Assembly: GCF_051020985.1 (NCBI RefSeq)
Contig: NC_135001.1
Span: 20,267,896-20,331,895 of the forward strand
DNA: 64,000 nucleotides
Direction of reading: 5' to 3'
Source of the DNA: Nomia melanderi
Lineage: Eukaryota; Arthropoda; Insecta; Hymenoptera; Halictidae
The position numbers and the translations under genes are program-made. This document shows, in pieces, positions 37,194-48,430 of the stretch. The notes under the pieces were generated by a model. That model saw only the letters and a list, made by a program, of their open reading frames with translations, had not been told where the DNA came from and ran no database searches. Every line of letters starts with the position of its first letter. The first letter of the stretch is position 1.

Positions 37194-37420
37194 GCCGTAC
37201 AGTGACAAGTGAAACTCGTGATGAAGATTAGACTCAATTGACAACAATCAATGTTGTTCATTATCCACTGATCAAAGCACATAACTAGTTCGCTATTATC
37301 AATGTATCATCTTCAAATGAAACTTCCGATTGAAGTAGAATGGAAAATTTTGCTACTTTTCTAAATTGCCAATAGTAGTTACACGAGCTTAGTAAAATGA
37401 ATAGTACGTCAAGAGGTTAA
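37194..37420 (-). mobile_element. Family B TTAA element, reverse copy
   Basis: Starts TTAACCCCTTGCCGTACAGTG and ends AGTACGTCAAGAGGTTAA. In reverse it matches the 18.2 kb copy through 'cttcaaatgaaacttcc', 'aaattgccaatag', 'gagcttagta'. TTAA at both ends; no frame. Confidence 0.88.
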
Positions 37421-40140
37421 TAAATCATTTCTATTAAACTACGATTCTAGTGAGTCCGTCAGTCATCTACGACACCAAATACAATTCCATCATAACAATG
37501 CCTCCAACTAATTATCCCAATCATAAAGAAAATTCTTATCAATGATCCACCACATTATCCACTTCTCCCAATCAATACATCTTCACAAACGATGCTAGAA
37601 AGCCAATAAGTAACTCGTCATCCAACAATTTCGCCTAGTTACCTAGAATTACCATCAAGCTCGCACGAGACGCGCCGTAGATCGCGAATTATCAAACCAG
37701 GATCGATCGCGAGTCTCGTAGTCGCGAGGATCGCAGCGGAGGCTCGCTTTTATCAGCCGTTCCGGGGAATAGAGTCGGTTCCGAGCGGGTTGTCCCGGTA
37801 TGTCGAAGGGGTTGTTCTACAAGCGCGCAGACTAGTCTCGCTGACTTCGCGGGGAAAGGCGAAGAGTGCATCAGGTGACAGAGCGAGCGCGCGCGCGGGG
37901 GGCGACGGGGGCGCGGAATCAGGGCAGAATCGGATGGAGCGTTTCTTGGAGTAAACTTAATTACTGGGTGGCGCTCGGCGCCCTGACATTTGGCAACGAG
38001 CCTCTAAATCTCGAAGAGGAACGGCAAACGGGAATGTGCACTGTTCCAGATTGCATTCTCGCCGAAGCAATCATGCGTCGGCTGCAACGTTTGCCGTGGA
38101 GCCGAGCCCGTGCTCCATCGTGCCGCGAGACCCCGGCCCTAGCAATACGCGGCCCGGTTCTCGCGGTTTCAGCCAGCCGACAATGAACTACTGCCACCGC
38201 CGCGATTCATTTGATCCCCGGGCTGCCATCGCCGCCCGGCCATTCACGGATTTCGAGCAAGGTTATCGAGATCCGGATTAGGTTCATCGCGTCGAATGTC
38301 CCGGATCAAGTTCGCGTTTTTCGGATGACGCCGGTGGCTCTGGTTTCCCGCGAATTCATTTGGACGCTTTATTTCCGATGCTGGGAGTCTGTTAACTGGT
38401 TTTTCAATGACCACGCTTATCGGCCGATGGCCTGTTCGGACGAATTTCTATGGACCACGCTTATCGACTGCTCGCCGGTTAATATCGTGCTTTTTGGAAG
38501 AGAAAGTGGGACATTCTAGGTATTTGCACTTTTTGGTTGTAATTTTTAAATTATGGAGCTTTGCGAATAGGTGTATTGTACTCTTGAGTGATAGACGGAA
38601 CTAGATGGTATTAGTGATAAATTTGCGTCCGGTTGAATTGGTCATTCGAGAGTTGTGTCGTCTCGATCCACGACATTCGGGATTTAGAGTATAACGGAGG
38701 TTGGAGAAGTTGTAGAATTGACTACGGAGAACACGTTTTTTTTTATTTATTAATGGGGACACTATTTTTGGTGACAGACTCGGTTGTCCTTTCATTCACA
38801 TTTCGGAAATTTTGAAACGGTTCTCCCTTTTCCGGGAAGAAACCTTCCCTTGAATTTCCTCATTGAAGGAGTAGCGATGGAGGTGAGAACTGTGGATTGG
38901 CTCGTTTGGATTTTTGAAATCTGCGAAGGGAAGGTGGTCGTTTTATTTAATTGGTCAACGTTTGACGCGAGTCTTGCTAGGTAACCTCCAATCTAACGGT
39001 TGTCCTCAAGTAATGCGAGTACCAAAGAGTAACATATTTATGATACTCTCTGAATTTACCAGAACATGCCAAATTGAGGAAACTACAGTGAAAATACTGA
39101 TCCCAGTATAAAGTAAAAAAGGGGCAATTGCCTCTAGACAGGCTGTGAGGAGGAAAAATGATTTCAATGGTTTTCCAAAGTTATTTCTACCATGGGTCAG
39201 CTTCGCTAAGAACTGTTTTTCTGAGGGCTAATTTAAATATTGAATTTATCTTCTAGACGTAACAGTGATAGCGTCGGTCGTGAACGGTGGATAAGGTTAA
39301 CGAAAAGTACATCATTTGTATGTTGCAGTGAATGGTTCTTGTTTTCGCGAATCTAAATAACCCGAAGTAATATTTTCACTACACGAGACAACGTAGAACG
39401 TGTACTGTCCGATGCAAGAAACGCCAGTGGGATGTGTTAATTGCCAGCAAGTTCCTGTGTTTTGCCTGATGGGTAGATTGGACACTTGTTCCTCGTTACT
39501 AGTTACACGGAAGATGGAATTCTGTAAGGGCCAGACAACTGTTTATAAGTATCAGTACTTCGCGCGAACTCGCTGCTCGCGTTCACGTCAGAGAAGGAAT
39601 TTAACTTTTAATTGAATTTCACCGAGCCGGGATGGTACCTGTTCGAGACAGGCCATTATATTTCTCGGTTTGTACTGTAATTTATCGTGAACCGTGGAAA
39701 AACCGCCCCGATAAAGGCGACGGTTTTTTAAAGGTCACAGTATTTTCGCTCAAGGTAGTGGACAATCGACCTCGTGTCTATTCAACCGATCCCTCTCGCC
39801 CCGCCAGGCTTAATCCGAGCTCAATTCATCAACCGGAAGTTGGTCTGGCCACGTTATCCCCACGTCAGCCTGAACCCCATAACACAAGACCGCGTTAAGC
39901 CACGCCAGGTTAACCGAAATCTCTTCTAAGCCTAAAGAGGCTGGACGAACGGAATCGATCGAATTTTCCCTCGTCTCTGATAACGCTCTTTCTTTCTATG
40001 ATGGGGTGATGAATCACTCCTGTACCATCTAAAACACATTTGGAACCATTTCATCGCATTATCACTATTCCACTTTGATTATGTGCAAAAGATTACCAGA
40101 AAACTGATCGACAGAACTTTTCAAAAATTCTACTTACTTG
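37421..40140. other. Non-coding block
   Basis: CpG-rich at 37.6-38.3 kb and AT-richer afterwards. Short frames only, overlapping. A 14 bp phrase 'gaccacgcttatcg' occurs twice near 38409 and 38453. No transposable element or RNA gene was recognised. Confidence 0.4.
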
Positions 40141-40459
40141 TAATCATTGACTAATACTACTTGCTTCCACGTGAATGGACACTATAGCGAGATACGTACG
40201 TCCGATAGCAAATTTGATTAGACAAAATAATGTAGCAACCAGGTATTTAAATACTTTTGTTTCTATACGTAAAGCAATTTGAAAGTGCTGTTGTATACCT
40301 AATCATTGACTAGTACTACTTGCTTCCATGTGAATGGACATTATAGCGAGATACGTACTTGTGACAGTAAATTTGATTAGACAAAATATTGTAGTAACCA
40401 TATATGTAAATATTTTTGTTTCTGTACGAAAAGCAATTTGAAAGTGCGTACATCAGATA
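40141..40459 (+). repeat. Tandem duplication, 159 bp unit, two copies
   Basis: Copy 1 begins at 40142 and copy 2 at 40301, each starting 'aatcattgact' and running through 'gaatggaca.tatagcgagat', 'aaatttgattagacaaaat', 'ttttgtttct.tacg' and 'agcaatttgaaagtgc'. Roughly nine bases in ten agree. There is no frame or inverted structure. It is a local, relatively recent duplication of AT-rich DNA. Confidence 0.93.
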
Positions 40460-41164
40460 CTGTGCTCCGTTGTTTAGGGTTAAACAGCCAGCTTGAAATA
40501 AAGTAATAATAACCCGCATGTCAGAGCAAACGCTATCTTGATCTACTTAAAAGCAACAATGCCAGAGGACTACGAGTGCCTCTTATCGTTTTTATATTTG
40601 AGAGCATCTGGCGACGGTGTGGGAAACCAATTCAGCGGTCCCACTAAATCTCCATGAAAGGAACTGTGGCTTGTGCCAGGACACAGTCCCGTTCCGATGC
40701 AGCTTTTACGATTACGCACCTTTTACGTCCCGCCGGGAGTGTTCCCCAGTGATAAGGAAACCGTTCTGGTCGACAGTCCGCCGGCCGCGTCGCGTTTCTC
40801 TTTTTTTTTTACGCCGCCCGCCGAAACGAGTTCCCGCGTTTTCGAGATCAAACGATGTTTGCCGGCGGTTTGTAGGACGGCGGCTCAACAGCCTGAAGTT
40901 TTACGGTGGCCGACGCTTGATGGGAATATTCCGGTAAAGTGTCAGCGAGCGGGTTTGACGCGTTTCCGATGTGAGGCGCGATAAAGCGGAAAATTGGTCG
41001 TCGGACAGTCCGAGCTGCCGGTGTCTTGTTGCTTGATGGACGTGGAACACCTTGGTTAACTTGCTCCGACGTTCGCAAAGTCGCTTAGGCTTCTTTTGAA
41101 ACGATAGAACCACTAATCCCATCGGTGCATTCAGAAAGCAACAGTAATGCCAATTATAAATGAA
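40460..41164. other. Non-coding spacer with CpG-rich centre
   Basis: Includes a run of ten T at 40801-40810. Two plus-strand and two minus-strand frames of 70-106 codons overlap at 40.6-41.1 kb without domain support. Confidence 0.35.
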
Positions 41165-41690
41165 ATATATAGTGGTTACTATATTATAGACATTGAAAAG
41201 GTGGATCTTCGGTAATCGAGAATTGGGAATAAATATATGTATTTAATAAAATATGGAAACAATACGGACAACACGTAAAAAGTACAACTCAATGAAACAC
41301 TATTTCCTATGCACTCGTGTACTCTAAATCGAGTGTGACAAAACAAACGGATGGAATTACATTCCGAAACACTAAATTTAGAAAATTCGTGATCTGCTAA
41401 ATCTTTTAAGTAGGAAACTAAATCGGATACCGAACTTTTGAGTATAGTAAACTAAGAAGACCATGTACTAGTCGTTGATTTCTTATATAATTAAACTCTC
41501 TGATTACGCCGTTCGATATGCACACGTAATATAGGTATTAGGACGACGCTTGCTGCCAAAGGGTAAATCTAGAGATCATTGTCCATTGTTTCAGTAGCAT
41601 ATATATAGTGTTACTGTAGTATAAATAATGAAAGGATGGATCTTGAGTATTCGACAGCTAGGAATAAATATATGTATTTAATAAAATACT
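41165..41690 (+). repeat. Dispersed repeat G, copy 2, with direct terminal repeats
   Basis: The core is nearly identical to 16041-16425. It is flanked by two direct copies of an ~85 bp module (about 41165-41245 and 41602-41687): 'tatatagtg.ttact.ta.tata.a...tgaaa.ggtggatctt...', then 'ggaataaatatatgtattt'. The two modules are 435 bp apart. Direct terminal repeats around a short non-coding centre fit a terminal-repeat retrotransposon in miniature, or a two-unit array of a 435 bp repeat cut mid-unit. No primer-binding site or frame was identified. Confidence 0.85.
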
Positions 41691-42593
41691 GCAATCTTTG
41701 GTACACGACGTTGTGCAGGCCACTTTCCCTCGACCGTTTTACAGCCTGTCCTTCGCTCACATTCTTACATTCACTCTTCTTAAAAATACCTTAACCCACG
41801 CTAAAAACTCTAGATACCACAAATATAAATAGATTTAAACGCGTAAATTATGTCGGTAACACGAGAATGCCCTCATCTCCATTTATTTATATTCCTCCTC
41901 ACTATTGTTCCGCCCTACAAACACGCCAACAACGCTCGACCATTTCCCAGCGCAGTATTCGGTAGCAAATGTAATCGTTCATTGGAGACAAAGCATTTCA
42001 CGTTTCATTGTCGGAAGTCTCGCCAGTGAAAAGGTCCTGCACGCCGGGACAGGCATTGTGCGTCGCCAGTAGACCGCGTAAACCGCCTAATAAGGCCAAG
42101 GCGAATTTGTTTCACGGTCGTTTCGTCGGTTGCGTGGGCGATTGCGCGCCGACGGGACGACGCGGACCGGATTCGGTCCATAAAACAGACGAGGGGCGGC
42201 CCGTGAATCGACGGAAGTTCCCAAGGAGGCGCGGACCACTTTCTGAACCCTGTCCGCGAGGGCGGCCGGAGGACAATGGGGGGAATGCAAATCGGGGCCG
42301 CGCGCGCGGAATGATATTTCATTCTTTAAAGCGGCGACTCGCGGCCACCTCGAAGCTTTTACAATTGTCTCGGCCGCGATGTCATCCCGAACGACATTCC
42401 TCTTGAATTATAAATGTTGGTCATTACGGGAATAACGGCGCCCCTCCGCTGGGAACGTTAATGCCTTTCCCTGTTCCGTGACAGGGGCTTCCAACGGACG
42501 ATTTTGTCGCTTCCAGCTAATCCTAGGTTAATTTGCCATATTTTACGACGTACTCTTTTTTACGGTTTCTCTTTTCGAACGTGAATCGCTGCA
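41691..42593. other. Non-coding block with a CpG-rich centre
   Basis: CpG-dense at 42.0-42.4 kb with overlapping frames on both strands (132 and 105 codons) and no recognisable domain. A pyrimidine-rich stretch at 41.7-41.8 kb resembles the tails of repeats D and E in composition only. Confidence 0.4.
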
Positions 42594-42932
42594 TATGTGC
42601 AGTGAGGGCTTACAACTTTGTAGATTGCAGAAAGTAGCTACGTTTTCTTTAGGCTGTACCATTGCTACGAATTTTTGAAAACAGCTTCGGTGATCGATAT
42701 TGATAATACTTAGGAATAATGGATTTCTCGAGCTGTGTTCTTTATTTGTGTTTCTAGTACTTGTATGTGCAGTGAGGGCTTACAACTTTGTAAATTGCAG
42801 AAAGTAGCTACGTTTTCTTTAGGCCGTATTATAGTTACGAATTTAAGAAAACAGCTTCGGTGATCGATATTGATAATATTTAAGAATTATGGATTTCTCG
42901 AGTTGTGTTCTTTATTTGTGTTTCTAGTACCT
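42594..42932 (+). repeat. Tandem duplication, 180 bp unit, two copies
   Basis: Copy 1 starts at 42594 and copy 2 at 42774 with 'tatgtgcagtgagggctta'; both continue through 'gcagaaagtagctacgtttt', 'aacagcttcggtgatcgata' and 'tttctagtac' with about nine in ten bases identical. No frame. A recent local duplication. Confidence 0.95.
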
Positions 42933-44482
42933 GTTCTCTTCATTCTTTCACATAAAACTGCTCACTTTCAAAACACTTCATATAATACAAGCGTTTTAAA
43001 TAATATATTACAATAATATTAACCATTATTACTATAATACAATAATTATAACCAGTATAATAATAATAACCATTATCATTATAATATCCTCCTCTTCCAG
43101 ACGATTTTACCGCTCCCCGCAACGGAGATTTCCCAGAGCCCGAAATTTTCGGGAAACTCTTATTACCGTACAATCGTACGTACGACTAACCGCTGACCCA
43201 TACTACTCCGTACCGTTACTCTCTGTTCCCAGTTAAATATTGAGTAATACCACCGCGAATTGTTCCCCGCACTTCATTCAATCCGAACGAGTTTCCGTGC
43301 AAGTTGACGAGTCTAATCAAACACCGGCTGGATCCGCTCGGTCCCGATTCCGCCGCAGCCGTACGTTCTCCCGGTTGATTCTCGGTTCGGATTACGATTC
43401 TGACGAGGCCGCAAGTTTCTCAATTTCGCCGGGAACGAACGTCTTTAATAATTTCGATATAAATTCCACGGTGCTCGGGCGTAATCCCCGTTAAACTCGC
43501 CCCATCCGGCGCACCCACTCGCCGCGGATTAAGCGCCCTCTTTTCCGGCGTGTATAACGTCGCCGATCCCGCGGCCACCTTTAGGATAATTTTATTAAGA
43601 AATTCGACAAACGAGGCTCCGCCCGTGGAACCGGCTACGCGGCAACTTTTCTCGTTACGGGTAAATAGAATTAAGAGAAGAATGAAGAGGATCTTCGTTC
43701 CTTGTTATCCTTTAATGTTATAAGATCTCTGGAACCCCGGTGTCCCGCCGGGACGCGAGTGAAGACATCCGACGCGAAACGAGCGGCGTAATTCCTAGCG
43801 GAATATCGATTCGGCCGGTGTGTCGCGTTCCGAGCAACCGCGCCGCGAATCATTTCATCCGGTTAACTGGCATTTACGGCCGCCTTATTCCCAGCACGTA
43901 CGGAACGCTGTTGGTTACGGCGCGGCGTGCAAGAAGCGCGCAACAAAGTGTAACAAAATTGCGGGACACTATCCGGGAATCGCTGCACGGAATTACAATC
44001 GTCCGGTGATCGTCCGGCGATCACGCTCCGCCGCGTATAGAGCCACGGCGTCGGGGAAACGCGAGAAATTTAAACTTCCCGCTGGAGGAGGAAGTATTAA
44101 AGCTGGAAATCAAAGGATTCTTTTTGGAGTGATGCTTTAGGATGGGGGGTGCGATAAGTTGTAGAATGAGTGAATATAGAGGTTACTGGAAAAACTTGGA
44201 GTGGGAATGGAGAGTGCTTGGAACTGGTAATGAGCGAAGGAGAATATAGATAATTATTTATTCGAGTCTTTTGTTTACTGTAGTTTACATCTTGTTTTAA
44301 CGAGCTAAAACTCTCATTGAGTTTTCCTTCGTTATAACAGCAAGTAGAATTGTTTCTAAAAATTTGGAAGTTTTTAAAAACTAATAATATATAATTTTAC
44401 ACTGAATAATTTCCTAAAAAAGAGTTCTAGAAGCTATGAAGAATCTCTACAACATACTAACCTATCGTTTTCCTATTTTGTC
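42933..44482. other. Non-coding block
   Basis: It opens with an AT-rich simple sequence (ataataata/ttataac units, about 43005-43090), is CpG-rich at 43.1-44.1 kb, and ends AT-rich. No gene or element was recognised before the family C copy. Confidence 0.4.
43005..43090. repeat. AT-rich degenerate trinucleotide tract
   Basis: Imperfect AAT/ATT and 'aaccattat' units. On the minus strand it reads as a tyrosine/isoleucine-rich frame, an artefact of the repeat. Confidence 0.7.
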
Positions 44483-44702
44483 TTAACACTAGAACTACCA
44501 AGCATTTAATGCGATTAATCTGCAATTCCTATAAAAATTGTAACAATAGATTATTTTCAGTTTCTTCAGACATTCATTATAGTACTGAAACTATTCATTT
44601 TCAAAATCATTTCGAATATTCAATGCTCCGAAGATATCAATAATCGCTAAACAAAAAAATCGAAGCCAGTCATTTCGACTGGTACGGTACTTCTAGCGTT
44701 AA
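44483..44702 (+). mobile_element. Family C TTAA element, complete copy
   Basis: A 220 bp element bounded by TTAA. The left end TTAACACTAGAACTACC is inverted at the right (GGTACTTCTAGCGTTAA), 15 of 17 bases paired. The interior is in part the reverse of the order seen at 47.1 kb ('ctataaaaattgtaacaata' near the left end here, near the right end there), as expected if the central part flips or the element is quasi-palindromic. No frame. Confidence 0.88.
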
Positions 44703-47119
44703 AAAAAACTTCGAATACCCAAGACACTCGAATCAATCACTTCTGCATAAACTCATCAGACCCCGGTCATTCCTCCGTAAAACTCCGCGCTTCTGTTTCA
44801 TTAACGTCACTCTCGTATTACTTCGACGCTAATTAAACTTCTTTCCCGCCATTAAAGTTCCGGCCCATCGGGAATCGGCTCACGCTACTTAATTGTAACG
44901 AACCGTTACAACTCCGAGACAGGGAAAGAACAAAGGATTACAAACCGGCTCCATTAAACCGTAATGAAGTCCTCGAACCGTTGACGCCGTGCTCCATAGA
45001 ACAACAGGCTGGTCGGGAGCACGTCCGTTCCGAACAATTTCCAGAAGATTACATGTAGGTACGTCGGAACGATGACGGGCCGGACGGCGCGGAACTGCCT
45101 CTAAGGGGATGAGGGGGGGGGGGGGGGGCGGAGGAGATGTGTTTAAAGCGGGTACCAAGGGCGCGAGGTTGACTTTTCAACTTAAATTAAGTTGATCCGC
45201 GGCAAAAGAGCCGGCGTCCGCCGCGACGAAAGGCAAATTTTATACAAATTAGACTGCGGATACTAGCCGGCCGATCCTCGACGTCTTTTCGGCCTCCGAG
45301 TGGAACCCCGGCGTGCCGGGGCAAGATTTACTTAGGATACTTTGCAAATTAAGTCCTTATTAAGACGCACACCGTCCCCGCGACCGCGTCGAGTGTTCTC
45401 GAGGTTCCTCGAGAAGCCTTCTTCCCCGTCGTTCTACGCCATTCACCGTTATTCACGGTCCCCCTCGCTCGCGCACGCCGGTTTGATAATTATATTTCGA
45501 CAAAAGCGCAGGAACGCTGCCCGGGAACTCTCGGTACAGCGATTAATTAAGTTAAACGTCCGTTCAACCGGCGCATCGTTTCATTCGCGGAGAATAATCG
45601 TCGCGGCGCGCTCTCGGTCCCCGCGATTCCCCCGCAATTACCGTTTCAATATTTCGCTAAATGGGTTTTTATTTTTTCTCTTCGCCGACCGTCCGCCGCG
45701 GAGGAGCGGATGCGTTATCTTTAAGTGGCGGCCATTCGTTTCGCTCCGGGTGCCGGAAGAATACCTTTAATATCGATAATCTCGGCGGACAATTTCCAAT
45801 GTGGAGCGACCCGACCGGAGGTCCCGCTCCTGGAGGGGAAATGTACTTTGCGGCCGGCACGGGGACAGAAGATAATGAAACCGCGGTTTACGTGCACGGA
45901 TCGTTTCCAAGTTCATCGCCGTTCAAGGTATTTACCGCAAGCCGCGGTATAAACGTTTCTGGATGCGCACCGAGCCGGAAGATCTTGAAGCTGGTCTTGA
46001 GCAGGCAACGAGCCACGTCTGAAATTAGGTCGGATCCCTTAATTGAGACGTAATTATCGAACGTCTGCTCGGCCGAGCCGTTACAATATTGATTTGCAAT
46101 AATTCTTGCGCGCCGGAGACATAACTCCCGCATACCGTTGCTTCCGAAAATTCTGATCGGATTCCGATGATGCTATCTCGACCTGTTCGGATGAACTATG
46201 ATCGACGTTTGATGCCTGCGATTCTTAATTCGCGTGTATCTAGGGCTTCGATTAACCGAGTCGATATTTTCTGCGATCGTGTCATTTTCCGGAAGCTTTC
46301 TTACTCGCGAAATCGATAATTCGGTTTGTTAATGCTTTAGGACTTTGGAAATTTTACAAGCATGCTTCGAAGTATCTGCCTCGATAATCGAGGTTCTATT
46401 GTATCTACGATAGTTTGTTTATAGAATCGTAAATGTTAACTCATTTCTCAAACTTCTATTTGAATTTCAATCACTCTGTTTCACAGATATTCCCAAGATT
46501 TTTAAATTGAAAGTCCCCGGAGGTTTCGCAAAAATTCTCTAGCGCCATCTCTAATCGAATGATAATTCTCCTTTGTTCCCGCGTTAAGTAGAGTAGAAAC
46601 GCAGGTGGAAAACCGTTGTCGATCAACCAAACAATCGACCTGGTTTCGCAGTCTAGCCGCAATATCCTTCCTTTTTGCGTTTCGCGTCTCCGCCGCGCCG
46701 CTTTATTTACTGGCCCGGTTTCCTCCTTTATCCGCGGCGCGTCTGACGCGCCGTCACCAGGGGATTCTTTTCCTCCCATTCTTTTTGCCGTTCCACTCGA
46801 TTAGGTACTATCATTTCCAGTTAGGGTGACGGGTCAATATGCCGCCGGTCTGTCCCTAACAAGCTTCCTACGTCCCTTCGGTGATTCCTTATTCCACGAG
46901 TTCACAGGCAGCCACCGGCCTGCCCACGCTTCCCTCCGACGACGTCGTCGAAATTTCGACACAGAATTCCCCGAGGTGGCCAGACGCGGTTCATCAAAGG
47001 AACGCAAAGGAATTACGAAGAACAACGTTATATCGCATTTCCTGCTTAGCCGTGTGTAGCGGATTATTTTCGGCGAGCCTCTTCTGGTGCTATGGTAGAG
47101 AATAAACTCGTAAAGGTCT
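44703..47119. other. Non-coding block with a 16-base G run
   Basis: CpG-rich at 44.9-46.1 kb. The G run lies at 45113-45128. Frames of up to 142 codons at 45.3-46.1 kb overlap in several frames and on both strands. No repeat copy was recognised. Confidence 0.4.
45113..45128 (+). repeat. Poly-G run (16 G)
   Basis: Sixteen consecutive G after GA, followed by CGGAGG. Such runs are prone to sequencing and assembly length error and can form G-quadruplexes. Confidence 0.9.
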
Positions 47120-47355
47120 TTAACACTAGAACTACCGTACCAGACAAAATGACTGGTTTCGATTGTTTTGTTTTAGAATTATTAAAATCTTCAAAGCATT
47201 GAATATTCGAAATAATTTTGAAAATAAATAGCTTCACTTGGATACTATATTGAATGTTTGAAGAAACCGAAAACAAACGATTGATGTGTAATCCCTACAA
47301 AAATTGTAACAATAAATTATCAATCGTTTTAAATCCGTGGTACTTCTAGTGTTAA
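47120..47355 (+). mobile_element. Family C TTAA element, complete copy
   Basis: A 236 bp element with TTAA at both ends. TTAACACTAGAACTACC at the left and GGTACTTCTAGTGTTAA at the right pair at 16 of 17 positions. It shares 'gaatattcgaaat.at.ttgaaaat.aatagctt.acttg.atacta' with the 54.0 kb copy. No coding capacity. Confidence 0.9.
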
Positions 47356-47450
47356 AAGCATAGAATATTCGAAATGATTTTGAAAATAAATAGCTTTGAC
47401 TTGAATACTATAATGAATGTCTGAAGAAACCGAAAATATTCTAGTGTTAA
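47356..47450 (+). mobile_element. Partial family C copy in tandem with the previous one
   Basis: It repeats the centre of C ('gaatattcgaaatgattttg', 'aataatgaatgtctgaagaaaccgaaaa' in outline) and ends ATTCTAGTGTTAA, a family C right terminus. The left half is absent. Either a second C element lost its left part or the right half duplicated in place. Confidence 0.75.
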
Positions 47451-47517
47451 CGATATGACAGCTCACTGGTAATCGAGTGACAAGCTATAACAATCAGATA
47501 GGCTGAATTGATGAATG

Positions 47518-47745
47518 AATCTCTATATTCTATATCTATATACTCTCTCTTTATACATTCTCTCTACTTTCTATTTGCATGCACAATAGTACTTTTTATT
47601 CCTATACCTTTTATTTTTATACCTTATAACTCTACCGTTTATTTCTGTACTCTCCAATTCTGTACACTGCATTTCCATACTTCCTATTTCTATACCTAGT
47701 CTCTATCTCCATAATCTCTATTTCTATACTGTCTATACTGTCTAT
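47518..47745 (+). repeat. Degenerate TCTATA-type pyrimidine repeat tract
   Basis: Irregular repetition of 'tctat', 'ttctatacc' and 'ctgtctata' over about 230 bp. It translates as an Ile/Phe/Leu/Tyr-rich frame, which mimics a membrane protein but is produced by the repeat. Confidence 0.75.
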
Positions 47746-47867
47746 ACTCTCGTCTTGCTTAATCACTGATCGATTCTCGCAGACTTTGACCTTGTTCCTG
47801 AATCTTTATCCACTACCCACTCTGTCTTCATTATTCCTACACATACGTTTTTTCTCAGTCATACTCA

Positions 47868-48430
47868 GAAACTACGTAGGTCGGACTTATTCTTAGTTAC
47901 ACTACTGAAATTAGATTCCATCCAACATACTGTGGGATTGGAAGGTTTTGGCGAGAACAAGCACAGGTGGATTTGTATCTTTATTTAAATGTAACTGGCT
48001 AGAATTAAATTAAACTGTGTATCCTAATATATTCTACGCAATACTACGCTGTTCCACGCCGGTCTACTCTGATCTACTACTCTAGACTCTCAAACTACAC
48101 TGTTCCACGCTAGTCTATTCTATCCTGCTCCTCTCAACTCGCGAATCTACACTCCGCTAAAAAGGTCTTGCAATCCTCTTAACCAGTCATCGTAAAGTTT
48201 GACATGATACTAATTCTTTCAGCGATGAATTCTCTATTTTTTCACATAAACATGTAACTCTTCTTTGTTTCGCTTTGATCCTTCATTAAAATATACTCTG
48301 CGTGCATTCGTCCTGCGTTCAACGAGTACACTCTCCATTTTTTTATTTTAGTGCGAGAACGAGAGGTTTTTCCAACTAAATTCCACAGTTAACTGGTTAA
48401 ACACTAATCCCGTCAACACGCGGCATGGTT
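47868..48430 (+). repeat. Dispersed repeat H, copy 2 (lacks the J insertion)
   Basis: Full-length counterpart of 22684-23459. The first 311 bp are H-specific and the rest is family I (48179-48400), followed by a shared 'acactaatcccgtc.acacg' flank. Because the flank outside the I element is shared too, H+I duplicated as one unit and I is not an independent insertion in each. Confidence 0.9.
48179..48400 (+). mobile_element. Family I TTAA element within H (unfilled J site)
   Basis: Begins TTAACCAGTCATCG and ends CACAGTTAACTGGTTAA. The TTAA at 48388-48391 is the empty site corresponding to the J insertion in the other H copy. It has the same internal deletion near the left end as that copy. 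Confidence 0.85.

Noticed and set aside
47508..47699. Membrane-protein-like frame rich in Ile, Phe, Leu and Tyr
   Set aside because: It is the translation of a degenerate TCTATA-type repeat tract.
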